Assembly (NCBI GenBank): GCA_958296195.1
Contig: OY282455.1
Location: 2,108,001-2,172,000 of the forward strand
DNA from: an uncultured Pseudomonadales bacterium
Lineage (GTDB): Bacteria; Pseudomonadota; Gammaproteobacteria; Pseudomonadales; Azotimanducaceae
Direction of reading: 5' to 3'
Length of the DNA stretch: 64,000 nt
Of the stretch, positions 8,765 to 18,258 are shown piece after piece (within the stretch, counting starts at the first letter, position 1; the number at the start of each line of letters is the position of its first letter). Under the pieces are notes generated by a model. It saw only the letters and a program-made list of their open reading frames with translations, did not search any database and had not been told where the DNA came from. A program made the translations under genes and the position numbers.

Positions 8765-10225
8765 ATGACCGTGCGCACCCGCGTTGCTCCCTCCCCCACG
8801 GGCGATCCACATCTTGGAACGGCCTATGTTGCGCTGTTCAACTGGGCCTTCGCCAAGAGTCAGGGGGGTGAATGCATTCTGCGCATTGAGGACACCGACG
8901 CGGTGCGCAGTTCGGCGGCTTCCGAGGCGCGGATTCTGGCCGCGCTTGCATGGTTGGGCATCAACTGGGACGAAGGGCCTGACGTCGGCGGCCCCCGCGG
9001 CCCGTATCGCCAGAGTGAACGCAGCGCCATCTATCGCCGCCATGCGGAGCAATTGGTGGCCGCCGGCCACGCCTTTCGCTGCTTCTGCAGCCGGGGGAGG
9101 CTGGAGGCCATGCGCACGGAGCAGCGCGCGTCGGGTACACCGGTTGCCTACGATGGCCGCTGTCGGCAACTGACCGAAGCGGAGGTCTCCGAGCGGCTGC
9201 GGCGTGGCGAAGCCTCCGTGGTGCGGATGCGGGTGCCGGCCTCGGGGCAATGCCGTTTTCGCGATGAACTGCGCGGCGCGGTGGAAATTCCCTACAGCCA
9301 GATCGACATGCAGGTGCTGCTGAAGGCGGACGGTCTGCCCACCTACCATCTAGCCGTGGTGGTCGATGACCACTTGATGGGCGTCACCCACATCCTGCGC
9401 GGCGAGGAATGGCTCAACTCCGTGCCCAAGCACAAGCTGCTGTTTGACTACTTCGGCTGGCCGATGCCAGCCTTGGCGCATCTGCCGCTGCTGCGCAATC
9501 CTGACCGGAGCAAGCTGTCCAAGCGCCGCAACCCCACCAGCATCGACTACTTCCGCGATCTGGGCTACCTGCCGGAGGCGTTGGTCAATTACCTGTGCCT
9601 AATGGGTTGGTCCATGCCGGACGAGCGGACGCTGTTCACGATGCAGGAGTTCGAGCAGGCGTTTTCCTTGGAGCGGCTGTCCTTGGGCGGCGCCGTCTTT
9701 GACTTGGACAAGCTGAACTGGCTGAACGGGCAATATCTACGCGCCCTGGATGTGGAAGCCTTCATGGACCGGCTGGCGAGTTGGGCCATCAACCGGGAGC
9801 GGCTAAGCGCCTTGGCGCCGCTGCTGCAAACCCGCACTCAGCGCTTTTCGGACATCGCGCCGCAGGTGGCCTACCTGCTCGGAGACCGTCCGCCTTTGGA
9901 AGCCGGGAACTTCGTCCACAAGAAACTGAACCAGGAACAGGTCGGGGAAATACTCTTCCGCGTGGCCGCCGCCACCTTGACGGATTGGCGTCGGGAGGAA
10001 CTCCACGCCCTTTGCAAGGCCGGCGCCGAACGGATGGGGCTGAGTCTGCGCGATTTCCTCTTCCCGCTGTACGTCGCCATCAGCGGTCGCCCGGCGGCGC
10101 TGCCCCTGTTTGATTCCATGGTCTTCCTCGGCGCCGACGTCACCCGAGCGCGCCTGCGCGAAGCCATCGCCGCGGTCGGCCTCTCAAAAAAGCAGCGCCA
10201 ACGCTTGGAGAGGCTGCCGCCTTGA
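8765..10225 (+). CDS. gltX: glutamyl-tRNA synthetase
   Basis: A class I tRNA synthetase of 486 residues. The HIGH-type motif is in APSPTGDPHLGTAY and the KMSKS-type motif is KLSKRRN; RIEDTD and the GEEW segment are also typical. The ATG at 8765 matches the conserved start MTVRTRVAPSPTG. No ribosome site precedes it, consistent with a very short leader. The next gene starts 16 bases after its stop. Confidence 0.96.
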   Translation: MTVRTRVAPSPTGDPHLGTAYVALFNWAFAKSQGGECILRIEDTDAVRSSAASEARILAALAWLGINWDEGPDVGGPRGPYRQSERSAIYRRHAEQLVAAGHAFRCFCSRGRLEAMRTEQRASGTPVAYDGRCRQLTEAEVSERLRRGEASVVRMRVPASGQCRFRDELRGAVEIPYSQIDMQVLLKADGLPTYHLAVVVDDHLMGVTHILRGEEWLNSVPKHKLLFDYFGWPMPALAHLPLLRNPDRSKLSKRRNPTSIDYFRDLGYLPEALVNYLCLMGWSMPDERTLFTMQEFEQAFSLERLSLGGAVFDLDKLNWLNGQYLRALDVEAFMDRLASWAINRERLSALAPLLQTRTQRFSDIAPQVAYLLGDRPPLEAGNFVHKKLNQEQVGEILFRVAAATLTDWRREELHALCKAGAERMGLSLRDFLFPLYVAISGRPAALPLFDSMVFLGADVTRARLREAIAAVGLSKKQRQRLERLPP

Positions 10226-10241
10226 AGCCGGCCAACCGATC

Positions 10242-11375
10242 ATGACGAGCGTCGTCACCGCGGCCGCCGGCCTCAGGATCTGCTTCGTCATTCCCACCTA
10301 TGACGAGGCCCCCAACATCGAGCCGCTGCTGCGGCACCTGGCCCATCTCCATCCAAGTCCAGAGACGGCCTTTCTGATCGTTGACGACAACAGCCCCGAC
10401 GGCACCGCCGGCCTAGTGCGGAAATTCTCCTCCCAGGAACCCCGCGTCCATCTGCTCGAAGGCGAGCGGCAAGGGCTTGGGAGCGCCTATTTACGCGGGA
10501 TCACCTACGCCATGGACGTTTTGGGCGCGGACGCGGTGGTGCAGATGGACGCTGATTTCTCCCACGATCCCAGCGACGCCGGCCGCCTGCTGGAGCGCAT
10601 TGCCGTCGATGCGGATGTGGCGGTGGGCAGCCGCTATGCGCCCGGCGGGGCAGTTGACCCCCATTGGGGTCGCGGCCGTCGCTGGCTGTCCCGTTGGGGC
10701 AACCGCGGCGCACGCTGGATTGCCGGCCTCAGGGGCATCCGCGACTGCACTTCCGGCTTCAAGGCGATCAGAACGACAGCGCTCAAGTGCGCCGGGATTC
10801 AGGACATTCGGGCGCAAGGCTACGTCTTTCAGGTGGCGCTGCTGCACCGCCTGCAAACGACTGGCGCCCGCATTGTGGAGGAATCGATCTATTTTCGGGA
10901 TCGCGAGCGGGGCCAAACCAAGCTCGGCGCCAAGGACACCCTGGAGTTTTTGCTGCAAATCTGTCGGCTAGGGGCGGCGCAGTACCGCAATGTGTGGAAG
11001 TTCGGCTTGACCGGCTCGGTTGCGGCGGCAGTCAACCTAGGCTCCTTCTACTACCTGCTTGAGTTGGGCTTGAACAAATACTTGGCGTCGCCAATTGCGG
11101 TCGAGATATCGATCATCCTGAACTTTCTGATCAACAATCACTGGACCTTTGGCGACCGACGCTTGGCCGGCCCGCGCCGGGTTCGCGGCCTGAAGTTCAA
11201 TTTCATCGCCTTGCTGACCTTGGCGTTGAACTACGCCATCTTCGTGACGCTTTCACTGCTGTTTGTCGAGGCGTCGCCGCTGCTGCTGCAGGCCTGCGCC
11301 ATCGCGCCTGTGGCGGCGGTCAACTATCTGGTGCATTTCCATTGGACCTTTCGCGAAGCGGGGGAGCGTTTCTGA
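10242..11375 (+). CDS. GT2 polyprenyl-phosphate glycosyltransferase fused to GtrA membrane domain
   Basis: About 377 residues from ATG 10242. The N-terminal 230 residues are a DPM1-like GT2 domain with VIPTYDEAPNI, VDDNSPDGT and QMDADFSHDP (the DxD sugar-nucleotide site). The C-terminal 140 residues hold about four membrane segments of the GtrA type (FGLTGSVAAAVNLGSFYYL, NFLINNHWTF). This fused form makes and probably flips a polyprenyl-phosphate-linked sugar for glycan or lipid A decoration. It sits just before lpxB and shares the transcript. The sugar is unknown. Confidence 0.88.
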   Translation: MTSVVTAAAGLRICFVIPTYDEAPNIEPLLRHLAHLHPSPETAFLIVDDNSPDGTAGLVRKFSSQEPRVHLLEGERQGLGSAYLRGITYAMDVLGADAVVQMDADFSHDPSDAGRLLERIAVDADVAVGSRYAPGGAVDPHWGRGRRWLSRWGNRGARWIAGLRGIRDCTSGFKAIRTTALKCAGIQDIRAQGYVFQVALLHRLQTTGARIVEESIYFRDRERGQTKLGAKDTLEFLLQICRLGAAQYRNVWKFGLTGSVAAAVNLGSFYYLLELGLNKYLASPIAVEISIILNFLINNHWTFGDRRLAGPRRVRGLKFNFIALLTLALNYAIFVTLSLLFVEASPLLLQACAIAPVAAVNYLVHFHWTFREAGERF

Positions 11376-12553
11376 ATCCTCAAGCCGGCAGTTCGCTCAC
11401 CATCGGCATAGTCGCCGGCGAGGCTTCAGGGGACCGGCTTGGCGCGGGATTGATGCGCTCCCTAGCCGACCGGCTGCAGCGGCCCCGCTTCATAGGCATT
11501 GGCGGCGAGGCGATGTGCGCGGCCGGTCTGGAGCCCTTGGCGTCCTTCGAGCTGCTGGCCGTCAACGGCTTCAGGGAGCCGCTCCTCAAGCTGCCGAGCC
11601 TGCTGCGCCTGCTGCTGCGGCTGCGGCGTGAGTTGCTGGCCAAGCCCATCGACCTGTTCATCGGCGTTGACTTCAACGTATTCAACTTGCTGTTGGAGGC
11701 TAGGCTGAAGCGGGCCGGCACACCCACGGTCCACTACGTCAGCCCTGCGGTTTACGCTTGGCGCCGAGGCCGCGTCAAGCGCATCAGCCGGTCTGCGGAC
11801 CTGCTGCTCGCTCTCTACCCTTTTGAGCCGGCGCTGTACGCCGGCGCGGACATTCGCGTGGTCTTTGTGGGCCATCCCTTGGCGGACGCCATTGCCCTTG
11901 ACGGCGGCGACGAGGCCCAGCGCAGCGCCGCCCGGGCCGCTCTGGGCTTGACCTCGGAGGAAACCGTCATTGCCCTTCTGCCTGGCAGCCGGGTTGGCGA
12001 AGTCAGGCGTCACATGGGTGTGCTGCTCGAAGCCGCGGCGATCATCGATGCGCACCTCGGCGGCACGGCCTTTGTGGTGCCCTGTCCCCGCACCGCGCTG
12101 GCCGCGGAGCTGGAGCGATTCTGGGCGCGGAGACCGGAGCTTAGGATGCGCATCCACCAAGGCGACGCCCGGCCGGCGCTGACCGCCTGCGACGGCGCCA
12201 TCGTCAAGTCCGGCACGGGCGCTTTGGAGGCCCTGTTGCTGCGCCGTCCAATGGCTATTATGTATCGGCTGGGTGCGCTTAGCTACGGACTGGCGCGTCT
12301 GCTGGTGCGTACGCAGTTCGTGGGGCTGCCCAATCTGCTTGCCGGGCGGCAACTGGTGCCCGAACTGCTGCAGCGGCAGGCGACGCCGGCTGCGTTGGCG
12401 GCGGCGTTGCTGAAGGCGCTCGACAAAACCCCTGCACAAGCGGAAACTCTAGCTAGGTTTGCGGCCCTGCATGAGCAACTGCGCCGCAACGCGAACGAAC
12501 GCGCCGCCGATGCGGTCATGGCGCTGTTGGAAGGTGGTTCAGGGCAACCATGA
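11372..12553 (+). CDS. lpxB: lipid-A-disaccharide synthase LpxB, probable CTG start
   Basis: GT19 enzyme joining UDP-diacylglucosamine and lipid X. Motifs are GIVAGEASGDRLGAGL, GIGGEAM, GVDFNVFN, LLPGSRVGEV and SGTGALEALL. No ATG or GTG fits the conserved N-terminus. A CTG at 11372 overlaps the upstream TGA (CTGA), has GGGGAG five bases before it, and gives NPQAGSSLTIGIVAGE, matching the length of the E. coli N-terminus. A TTG at 11342 would add ten unmatched residues. From CTG the protein has 393 residues. It is coupled to rnhB by an ATGA overlap. Confidence 0.95.
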   Translation: MNPQAGSSLTIGIVAGEASGDRLGAGLMRSLADRLQRPRFIGIGGEAMCAAGLEPLASFELLAVNGFREPLLKLPSLLRLLLRLRRELLAKPIDLFIGVDFNVFNLLLEARLKRAGTPTVHYVSPAVYAWRRGRVKRISRSADLLLALYPFEPALYAGADIRVVFVGHPLADAIALDGGDEAQRSAARAALGLTSEETVIALLPGSRVGEVRRHMGVLLEAAAIIDAHLGGTAFVVPCPRTALAAELERFWARRPELRMRIHQGDARPALTACDGAIVKSGTGALEALLLRRPMAIMYRLGALSYGLARLLVRTQFVGLPNLLAGRQLVPELLQRQATPAALAAALLKALDKTPAQAETLARFAALHEQLRRNANERAADAVMALLEGGSGQP

Positions 12554-13155
12554 GTGGGCTTCAGCAATGGAATTCGGCTTCGGCTGGTGTCGATGAGGCC
12601 GGCCGCGGGGCCTTGGCTGGCCCGGTCTATGCCGGCGCCGTCATGCTGCGCCAGGATTGCGCCATTCAGGGCATCAAGGACTCCAAGCAGTTGCCTCCCA
12701 AGCGGCGGGAGCAACTCGCGGTGCTGATTCGCAGCCAAGCCGTCGCCTTTGCCTTGGGCCGGGCCGAAGTGGAGGAGATCGATGCACTCAATGTGCTGCA
12801 GGCCAGCCTGCTGGCCATGGCGCGAGCGGTTGCCGGCCTTGCCGTGCGGCCCGACCGCGTTTATGTGGACGGCAATCAGGTGCCTCGGATCGGCTTGGGC
12901 ATTCCCGTGGTTGCCGTGATCAAGGGCGACGCGCTGCTGCCGCCGATCAGCGCCGGCGCCATTCTCGCCAAGACGGCGCGGGATGCGGAAATGCGCCGTC
13001 TGGCCGCTGTCCATCCTGGTTACGGCTTCGCCCGGCACAAGGGCTACGGCACCAAGGAGCATCTGGCCGGCTTGGCGGCGCTCGGCCCTTGCCCGATTCA
13101 TCGCCGCACCTTTGCGCCGGTGCGGAATGTGGTTGTTGGCAAGGAGGTTGGATGA
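12550..13155 (+). CDS. rnhB: ribonuclease HII
   Basis: Cleaves the RNA strand of RNA-DNA hybrids and removes single ribonucleotides. 201 residues with VDEAGRGALAGPVYA (catalytic Asp-Glu), YVDGNQ and SAGAILAKTARD. ATG overlaps the lpxB stop, and its own stop overlaps the dnaE start, continuing the conserved lpxB-rnhB-dnaE order. Confidence 0.96.
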   Translation: MSGLQQWNSASAGVDEAGRGALAGPVYAGAVMLRQDCAIQGIKDSKQLPPKRREQLAVLIRSQAVAFALGRAEVEEIDALNVLQASLLAMARAVAGLAVRPDRVYVDGNQVPRIGLGIPVVAVIKGDALLPPISAGAILAKTARDAEMRRLAAVHPGYGFARHKGYGTKEHLAGLAALGPCPIHRRTFAPVRNVVVGKEVG

Positions 13156-16100
13156 GCTCCGCCGGCTTCGTGCATCTGCGCACCCACAGCGAATACTCCA
13201 TCGCCGATGGGCTTGCCAAGGTTGTGGACTTGGCGAACCGCGCCGCCGAACTCGGCATGTCGGCGGTGGCCTTGACGGACCTGGGCAACCTCTTCGGCCT
13301 CATCAAGTTCTATCGCGCTTGTCTGGACAAGGGCGTGAAGCCGATTCTAGGCATCGATCTGCACCATCAGCCGGAGGGGGCGGAGGACAAGCGCCGGCTG
13401 ACGGTTTTGGCGTGCAGCGCCGCTGGCTATCGCAACCTGCTGCGCTTGACCTCCTGCATCTACACCGGCGCTGAAGGCCGGAAGACGGCGCCCATGCAGC
13501 GGATTGTGGAATACGGCGAGGGCCTGATCGTTCTGTCCGGCGCTCCCGACACCGAAATCGGCCAAGCCTTGCTGCACGGTGACACGGCTAGTGCGGAGCG
13601 AGCCGCCGCGCAACTGGCCCGCCACTTTCCAGAGCGCTTCTATTTGGAGGTGCTGCGCACGGGGCGAGCGGAGGAGGAGACCTGTCTGCGGGCCGCGGTG
13701 GGCCTGGCGGAGCGGCTGGACTTGCCCGTAGTGGCCACCAACGACGCCTGCTTTCTGACCGCCGAACACTTTGCGGCCCACGAGACGCGAGTGTGCATCA
13801 ACGAAGGCTGGGTGGTGCATGATGCGCGCCGCCCGCGGCGTCATTGCCCAGAGCAGCACCTGAAGTCGGCGGACGCCATGACGAAGCTGTTCGCCGACCT
13901 GCCGGAGGCGGTGCTGAACACCTTGGAGGTCGCCAAGCGCTGCACGGTCGAACTGGAGTTGGGCCGCTCCTGTCTGCCGAACTACCCGGCGCCGGAGGGT
14001 GAAGCCCTAGCCGACTACTTGGAGAAGACGGCCCGGGAGGGGTTGGCCACACGCTTGGCGGAGATCAAGGCGCTGGGCGCCTACTCGGCGGATGAGCAGG
14101 TTTATCAAGACAGGCTGACGTACGAACTCGGCGTCATCAACGAAACCGGATATCCAGGCTACTTCCTCATCGTCATGGAGTTCATCGCTTGGGCCAAGGA
14201 GCAGCAAATCCCGGTGGGGCCGGGACGCGGCTCCGGCGCCGGCTCATTGGTGGCCTACGCCTTGGGCATCACCGACCTGGACCCGGTGTACTACGACCTG
14301 CTGTTTGAGCGCTTCCTGAATCCCGAGCGCGTCTCCATGCCGGACTTCGACGTGGATTTCTGCGTCGAAGGCCGGGACCGAGTGATCCAGCATGTCTCAA
14401 CCCTCTACGGCCAGGAGGCCGTCAGCCAAATCGCCACCTTTGGCAGCATGGCGGCCAAGGCGGTGGTGCGGGACGTGGCCCGAGCCCAAGGCAAGCCCTA
14501 CGCCTTGGGGGACAAGCTGTCCAAGCTCATTCCCAACAAGCTGGACATCACCTTGGCTGACGCCATTAAGGAAAGCGCTGAGCTCAAGGCGCTTGTTCAG
14601 GCCGACGAAGAGGCCGGCGAGGTCATGGACATGGCCTACCAGCTCGAGGGCGTGGTGCGCAATGTCGGGCAGCACGCCGGCGGCGTGGTCATTGCGCCGT
14701 CCCGGTTGACGGATTTCGTCCCCCTCTATGTGGATGAGCGCAGTGGCAGCCTGATCTCTCAGTACGACAAGGACGATGTCGAACAGGCGGGCTTGGTCAA
14801 GTTCGATTTTCTGGGCCTGACCACGCTAACCATCATCGATTGGGCGGTGCAGGCGGTCAACCGAGCAATCCGCGCCCGAGGCGGGGCGCCGATCGACATC
14901 GGCCGGCTGCCGATGGACGACCGGGACACCTACAACCTGCTGAAGCGGACGGAGACCGTTGGCGTGTTTCAGCTGGAGTCCCGGGGCATGAAGGAGCTGA
15001 TTCGCCGCCTCCAGCCGGACAGCATCGATGACGTCATCGCGCTCGTGGCGTTGTACAGGCCGGGGCCGCTGCAGAACGAGGCGGACAAGGACTACATTGA
15101 GCGCAAGCACGGGCGCGCCAAGAGCACCTATCCCCACCCGGAGCTTGAACCCGTCCTGAAAGGCACCTTCGGAGTCGTCATCTATCAAGAGCAGGTGATG
15201 CAAATCGCCCAGGTTCTGGCGGGGTTCAGCCTCGGCCAAGCCGACATCCTGCGCAAGGCCATGGGCAAGAAGAACCCGGAGGAGATGGCCAAGGTGCGCG
15301 GCCGGTTCCTTGCCGGCGCAGAGGCGCACGGCGTCAAAGCGGCCCTTGCCAACAAGCTGTTTGACCAAATGGCCACCTTCGCCGGCTACGCCTTCAACAA
15401 GTCCCATTCGGCCACCTACGCTTTGGTGGCCTATCAGACCGCTTGGTTGAAGGCGCACCATCCGGCGGAGTTCATGGCGGCCACGCTGTCCGCCAAGATG
15501 GAGCATACGGACAAGGTGGCTGAATTGATCCATGAGGTCCGGCGCATGCGGCTCAAACTGAGGCCGCCGTGCGTCAACCGCAGCCAATTCCGCTTCTCGG
15601 TGGTCGATGGCGACATCGTCTATGGCCTTGGCGCCGTGCGCGGCGTCGGTTCGGGGCCGGTGGAGAGCATCATCGCCGCCCGCCAAACCGAGCCGTTCGC
15701 CAGCCTGCGGACCTTTTGCCTGAGAGTGGACGCCAAGCGCGTCAACAAGCGGGTACACGAGGCTTTGATCCACGCCGGCGCCATGGACGAATTCGCTGAA
15801 CTTGGGGAAAGCGTTGAAGCGGTGCGGGCGCGCTTGCTTAGTGAACTGGACCAGGCGCTGCAAGCCGCCGATCAAGCATCCCGCAGCGCGGCGCTGGGCA
15901 TCAACGACATGTTTGGCGGCGTCAGCGAGGAGGAGCAGCCGGCCTTGGCGCCGCCGTCGGCCAAGGCCCTGACATACGCCGAGCGTCTTGAACTGGAGAT
16001 GAGCGCCCTGGGGCTGTACCTCACCGGCCACCCGGTCGATCCTTACCTGCCGGAGTTTAAGGATCACTGCCGCCGCCTAGCGGACGTGCAGGCGTCCCCG

Positions 16101-16610
16101 TCCAAGCAGCGCCTGTTCGGTTTGGTGGCCGATCATTGGACCCATCGCCAAAATTCGGGCAAGGAGAGGGGCAAACTCGTCATGGACGACGGCTCCGCCC
16201 GCATGGGGGCTGTTCTGCACCCGGAGGTCTATGAGAGAAGCAAGGAAAAAGTGCAGAAGGGCGGCATTCTCGTGCTCGAAGGCGTCGTGGAGTTCGATCA
16301 ATACAGCGGCGCTGAGCAGTTGCGCGTTGACAACGCCTTGACCATTGAGGAATGGCGGCAGCGGCCCGGTGCTTGCCTGCGCATCGACCTCAACGGCGAC
16401 GAGCCGCCCGAGGGCTTGCCGAAGCGCTTGGCGGCGGCGCTCAAGCCGCACCAGGTGGACCAGGGCGGCTGCCAAGTCACCATCGGCTACCAAGCGGCGG
16501 AGGTGGCGGGTTCGGTTCGCCTCGGCTGGCGGGTCAAGCCCGCCGAAACCCTGCTGCAGCGCCTGAAGGCCGAATTCGGTGACGACCGGGTGCAGATGGA
16601 ATTCAACTAG
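13152..16610 (+). CDS. dnaE: DNA polymerase III alpha subunit
   Basis: Replicative polymerase of 1152 residues. N-terminal PHP domain (FVHLRTHSEYSIADG), polymerase active site PDFDVDFC with the catalytic Asp pair, GPGRGSGAGSLVAYAL, then the helix-hairpin-helix and OB regions. The start is ATG 13152 inside the rnhB stop; an open frame running back to 12657 is rnhB read in another frame and is not part of the protein. The last about 58 codons are duplicated near 23415, marking the duplication joint. accA, which usually follows in relatives, is absent here. Confidence 0.97.
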   Translation: MSSAGFVHLRTHSEYSIADGLAKVVDLANRAAELGMSAVALTDLGNLFGLIKFYRACLDKGVKPILGIDLHHQPEGAEDKRRLTVLACSAAGYRNLLRLTSCIYTGAEGRKTAPMQRIVEYGEGLIVLSGAPDTEIGQALLHGDTASAERAAAQLARHFPERFYLEVLRTGRAEEETCLRAAVGLAERLDLPVVATNDACFLTAEHFAAHETRVCINEGWVVHDARRPRRHCPEQHLKSADAMTKLFADLPEAVLNTLEVAKRCTVELELGRSCLPNYPAPEGEALADYLEKTAREGLATRLAEIKALGAYSADEQVYQDRLTYELGVINETGYPGYFLIVMEFIAWAKEQQIPVGPGRGSGAGSLVAYALGITDLDPVYYDLLFERFLNPERVSMPDFDVDFCVEGRDRVIQHVSTLYGQEAVSQIATFGSMAAKAVVRDVARAQGKPYALGDKLSKLIPNKLDITLADAIKESAELKALVQADEEAGEVMDMAYQLEGVVRNVGQHAGGVVIAPSRLTDFVPLYVDERSGSLISQYDKDDVEQAGLVKFDFLGLTTLTIIDWAVQAVNRAIRARGGAPIDIGRLPMDDRDTYNLLKRTETVGVFQLESRGMKELIRRLQPDSIDDVIALVALYRPGPLQNEADKDYIERKHGRAKSTYPHPELEPVLKGTFGVVIYQEQVMQIAQVLAGFSLGQADILRKAMGKKNPEEMAKVRGRFLAGAEAHGVKAALANKLFDQMATFAGYAFNKSHSATYALVAYQTAWLKAHHPAEFMAATLSAKMEHTDKVAELIHEVRRMRLKLRPPCVNRSQFRFSVVDGDIVYGLGAVRGVGSGPVESIIAARQTEPFASLRTFCLRVDAKRVNKRVHEALIHAGAMDEFAELGESVEAVRARLLSELDQALQAADQASRSAALGINDMFGGVSEEEQPALAPPSAKALTYAERLELEMSALGLYLTGHPVDPYLPEFKDHCRRLADVQASPSKQRLFGLVADHWTHRQNSGKERGKLVMDDGSARMGAVLHPEVYERSKEKVQKGGILVLEGVVEFDQYSGAEQLRVDNALTIEEWRQRPGACLRIDLNGDEPPEGLPKRLAAALKPHQVDQGGCQVTIGYQAAEVAGSVRLGWRVKPAETLLQRLKAEFGDDRVQMEFN

Positions 16611-16673
16611 CGGCTCGCAAGCCACCTGAACGAAGGTTTGACGACGAACTTCGCCCTAACTAGACTTGGGCGC

Positions 16674-17951
16674 ATGAGCAGGAAGCGATCCGAAACGACA
16701 TTGGCGGGTGTGGAAAAGGCCAAAGTCCGGATTTCAAGCTCCGGCAATCCGTTCCGTCCCGGAGCGGGAAGCAAGCCGCCTCATTTCGCGGGGCGGGAGG
16801 ACGACTGGAGGGTCTTCGACTCTTGCCTGTCCTGCCTGCAGGATGGCGGCGTTCCCTTGGGACCCATGGTGCTGTTCGGCCCCCGGGGCAACGGCAAGAC
16901 GGTGTTGATGCACCGCATGGCCGAGCAGGCGCAGGGGCTGGGCATGAATGCACTCCACATCGACCCTCAGGACGTCGATTCGCCCGAACAACTGCAGCTG
17001 ACCTTGGCCAACGCAGTCGAGGCGGGGGCGGGCGTTCCAGCAGGCCGTTCATGGCAGTGGGGCGGCAAGGCGGGCTTCGGCGGTGCGGGCGTGGACGGAA
17101 GGAAGGTCGAAACACGCACTCTGCCGACACCGAAGGCGCGGGATTCCATGCTCCGGCTCGGCGAAACGCCGACCGTCATCCTGCTCGACGAAGCCCACCG
17201 ACTTTCCCAGGCGGGGGGAGCGCTGCTGCTGTGCGCCGAGCAGTCCGCCCGCGGCGAAGGTGCGAAGGTGCAGTTGGTTCTGGCCGGCACCCCGGACCTT
17301 CCGGACGCCCTGCGCCGCATGGAGGCGACGTTCTGGGACAGACTGGAGCAGCGTCCGCGCCCCTTGGGGCGGTTGGACAGGAGCGCGAGCTTGGCGGCCG
17401 TGGCGAAGCCCATGGAAGCGTCCGTGACGCTCGCCGCCGGGGATGAGATCATGCGCCTCACCTCGGGATACCCGTATTTCCTGCAGATTATGGGGCGGTC
17501 CCTGTGGGACGCTCTGCCGCCGCCTCGGGCCGAGATCGACTCCGCCGCCGTGGCGCGGGCGGCGGATGAATTCCTTGAAGCGAAAGATGCCTACTACTTC
17601 GACCGGGTGGCCGACTTGGAGGCGAAGGGACTCTTGATGGCCGCCTACGAAGTGGCCCGCACGGCGCGCGCTACCGGGGAGGGCTTGAGGAACGCGGCTG
17701 TCCAGGAGGCTGTGCGGCGAAGTGCGGGAGGAGCGGCGGATGCGGACAGGGACCACGCCTTGGTGCGGGGGCTGAGGCACGAGGGATTTTTGTGGCGAGA
17801 CAAACTGCAGCAGCCGTGGACCTGTGGGATACCGACCTTGGCGGGCTGCGTCATTGAGTACGTCAACAGGGAGTACGCGCCGGCCGTCGCAGCGGCAAAG
17901 AAAACGGCCAAGCGACAAGCGGGGACGTCCGAGCCACCCCCGTTCGGGTGA
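16674..17951 (+). CDS. AAA ATPase of the 'GRED' accessory type
   Basis: About 425 residues from ATG 16674 (a TTG at 16638 is an alternative start). A Pro-rich entry segment NPFRPGAGSKPPHFAGRED leads to Walker A GPRGNGKT and Walker B VILLDEAH, then a helical C-terminal region ending in CGIPTLAGCVIEYV. It is a distant full-length relative of the ATPase at 33257-34693, which has the same layout and a matching YEFGIPSFAKHTVEYA end. The function of this ATPase type is unknown to me. In unit B only a fragment of it remains. Confidence 0.7.
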   Translation: MSRKRSETTLAGVEKAKVRISSSGNPFRPGAGSKPPHFAGREDDWRVFDSCLSCLQDGGVPLGPMVLFGPRGNGKTVLMHRMAEQAQGLGMNALHIDPQDVDSPEQLQLTLANAVEAGAGVPAGRSWQWGGKAGFGGAGVDGRKVETRTLPTPKARDSMLRLGETPTVILLDEAHRLSQAGGALLLCAEQSARGEGAKVQLVLAGTPDLPDALRRMEATFWDRLEQRPRPLGRLDRSASLAAVAKPMEASVTLAAGDEIMRLTSGYPYFLQIMGRSLWDALPPPRAEIDSAAVARAADEFLEAKDAYYFDRVADLEAKGLLMAAYEVARTARATGEGLRNAAVQEAVRRSAGGAADADRDHALVRGLRHEGFLWRDKLQQPWTCGIPTLAGCVIEYVNREYAPAVAAAKKTAKRQAGTSEPPPFG

Positions 17952-18097
17952 CGTTTTTCGGCGGGAGCACCTCTGTCGCCCGTTGGATCCGGACCTTCAT
18001 GGGGCGCTTGCTGGATCGTGTCTTACGTCAGCCTGTCGGTCTGCGCCGCTGGTCTTTTGGTGATTCAAACTGAGGCACTGCCGCTTGCTGCTGCAAT

Positions 18098-18126
18098 TTG
18101 ACAGCCATGCCTGTGTGGAGTATTTT
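18098..18126 (+). promoter_or_regulatory. sigma-70 promoter of unit A operon
   Basis: TTGACA (18098-18103), a 17-base spacer, TATTTT (18121-18126). The same boxes and spacing occur in unit B, while the sequence upstream differs, which supports a selected promoter. Confidence 0.7.
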
Positions 18127-18154
18127 GCCGCAATGAACTTAGCTATTTCCTTGA

Positions 18155-18174
18155 CCCCCCCCCCCCCCCCCCCC
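18155..18174. repeat. poly-C tract (20 C) in the operon leader
   Basis: An uninterrupted run of 20 C about 30 bases after the promoter -10 box. Unit B has 22 C at the matching place. Exact lengths may be affected by sequencing. Confidence 0.85.
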
Positions 18175-18258
18175 GCAAAAGCGCGGCCAGGAAGACCGTT
18201 GCGCAATGCGCGTGCTGAGGACTCGGCTCAAGCGTAAGCCGCCGATTTTCGTTGCCCG

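Larger units (their letters stand above)
17952..18258. other. intergenic leader of unit A operon
   Basis: No gene. It holds a good sigma-70 promoter (18098-18126) and a run of 20 C (18155-18174), both also present in unit B. Confidence 0.7.

Noticed and set aside
12657-13151. N-terminal extension of dnaE
   Set aside because: This is rnhB read in another frame; the PHP domain starts right after ATG 13152.
14826-16067. Long minus-strand open frame inside dnaE, and similar long antisense frames at 45772-47301 and 20445-22004
   Set aside because: They mirror strong plus- or minus-strand genes in GC-rich DNA and show no domain of their own.
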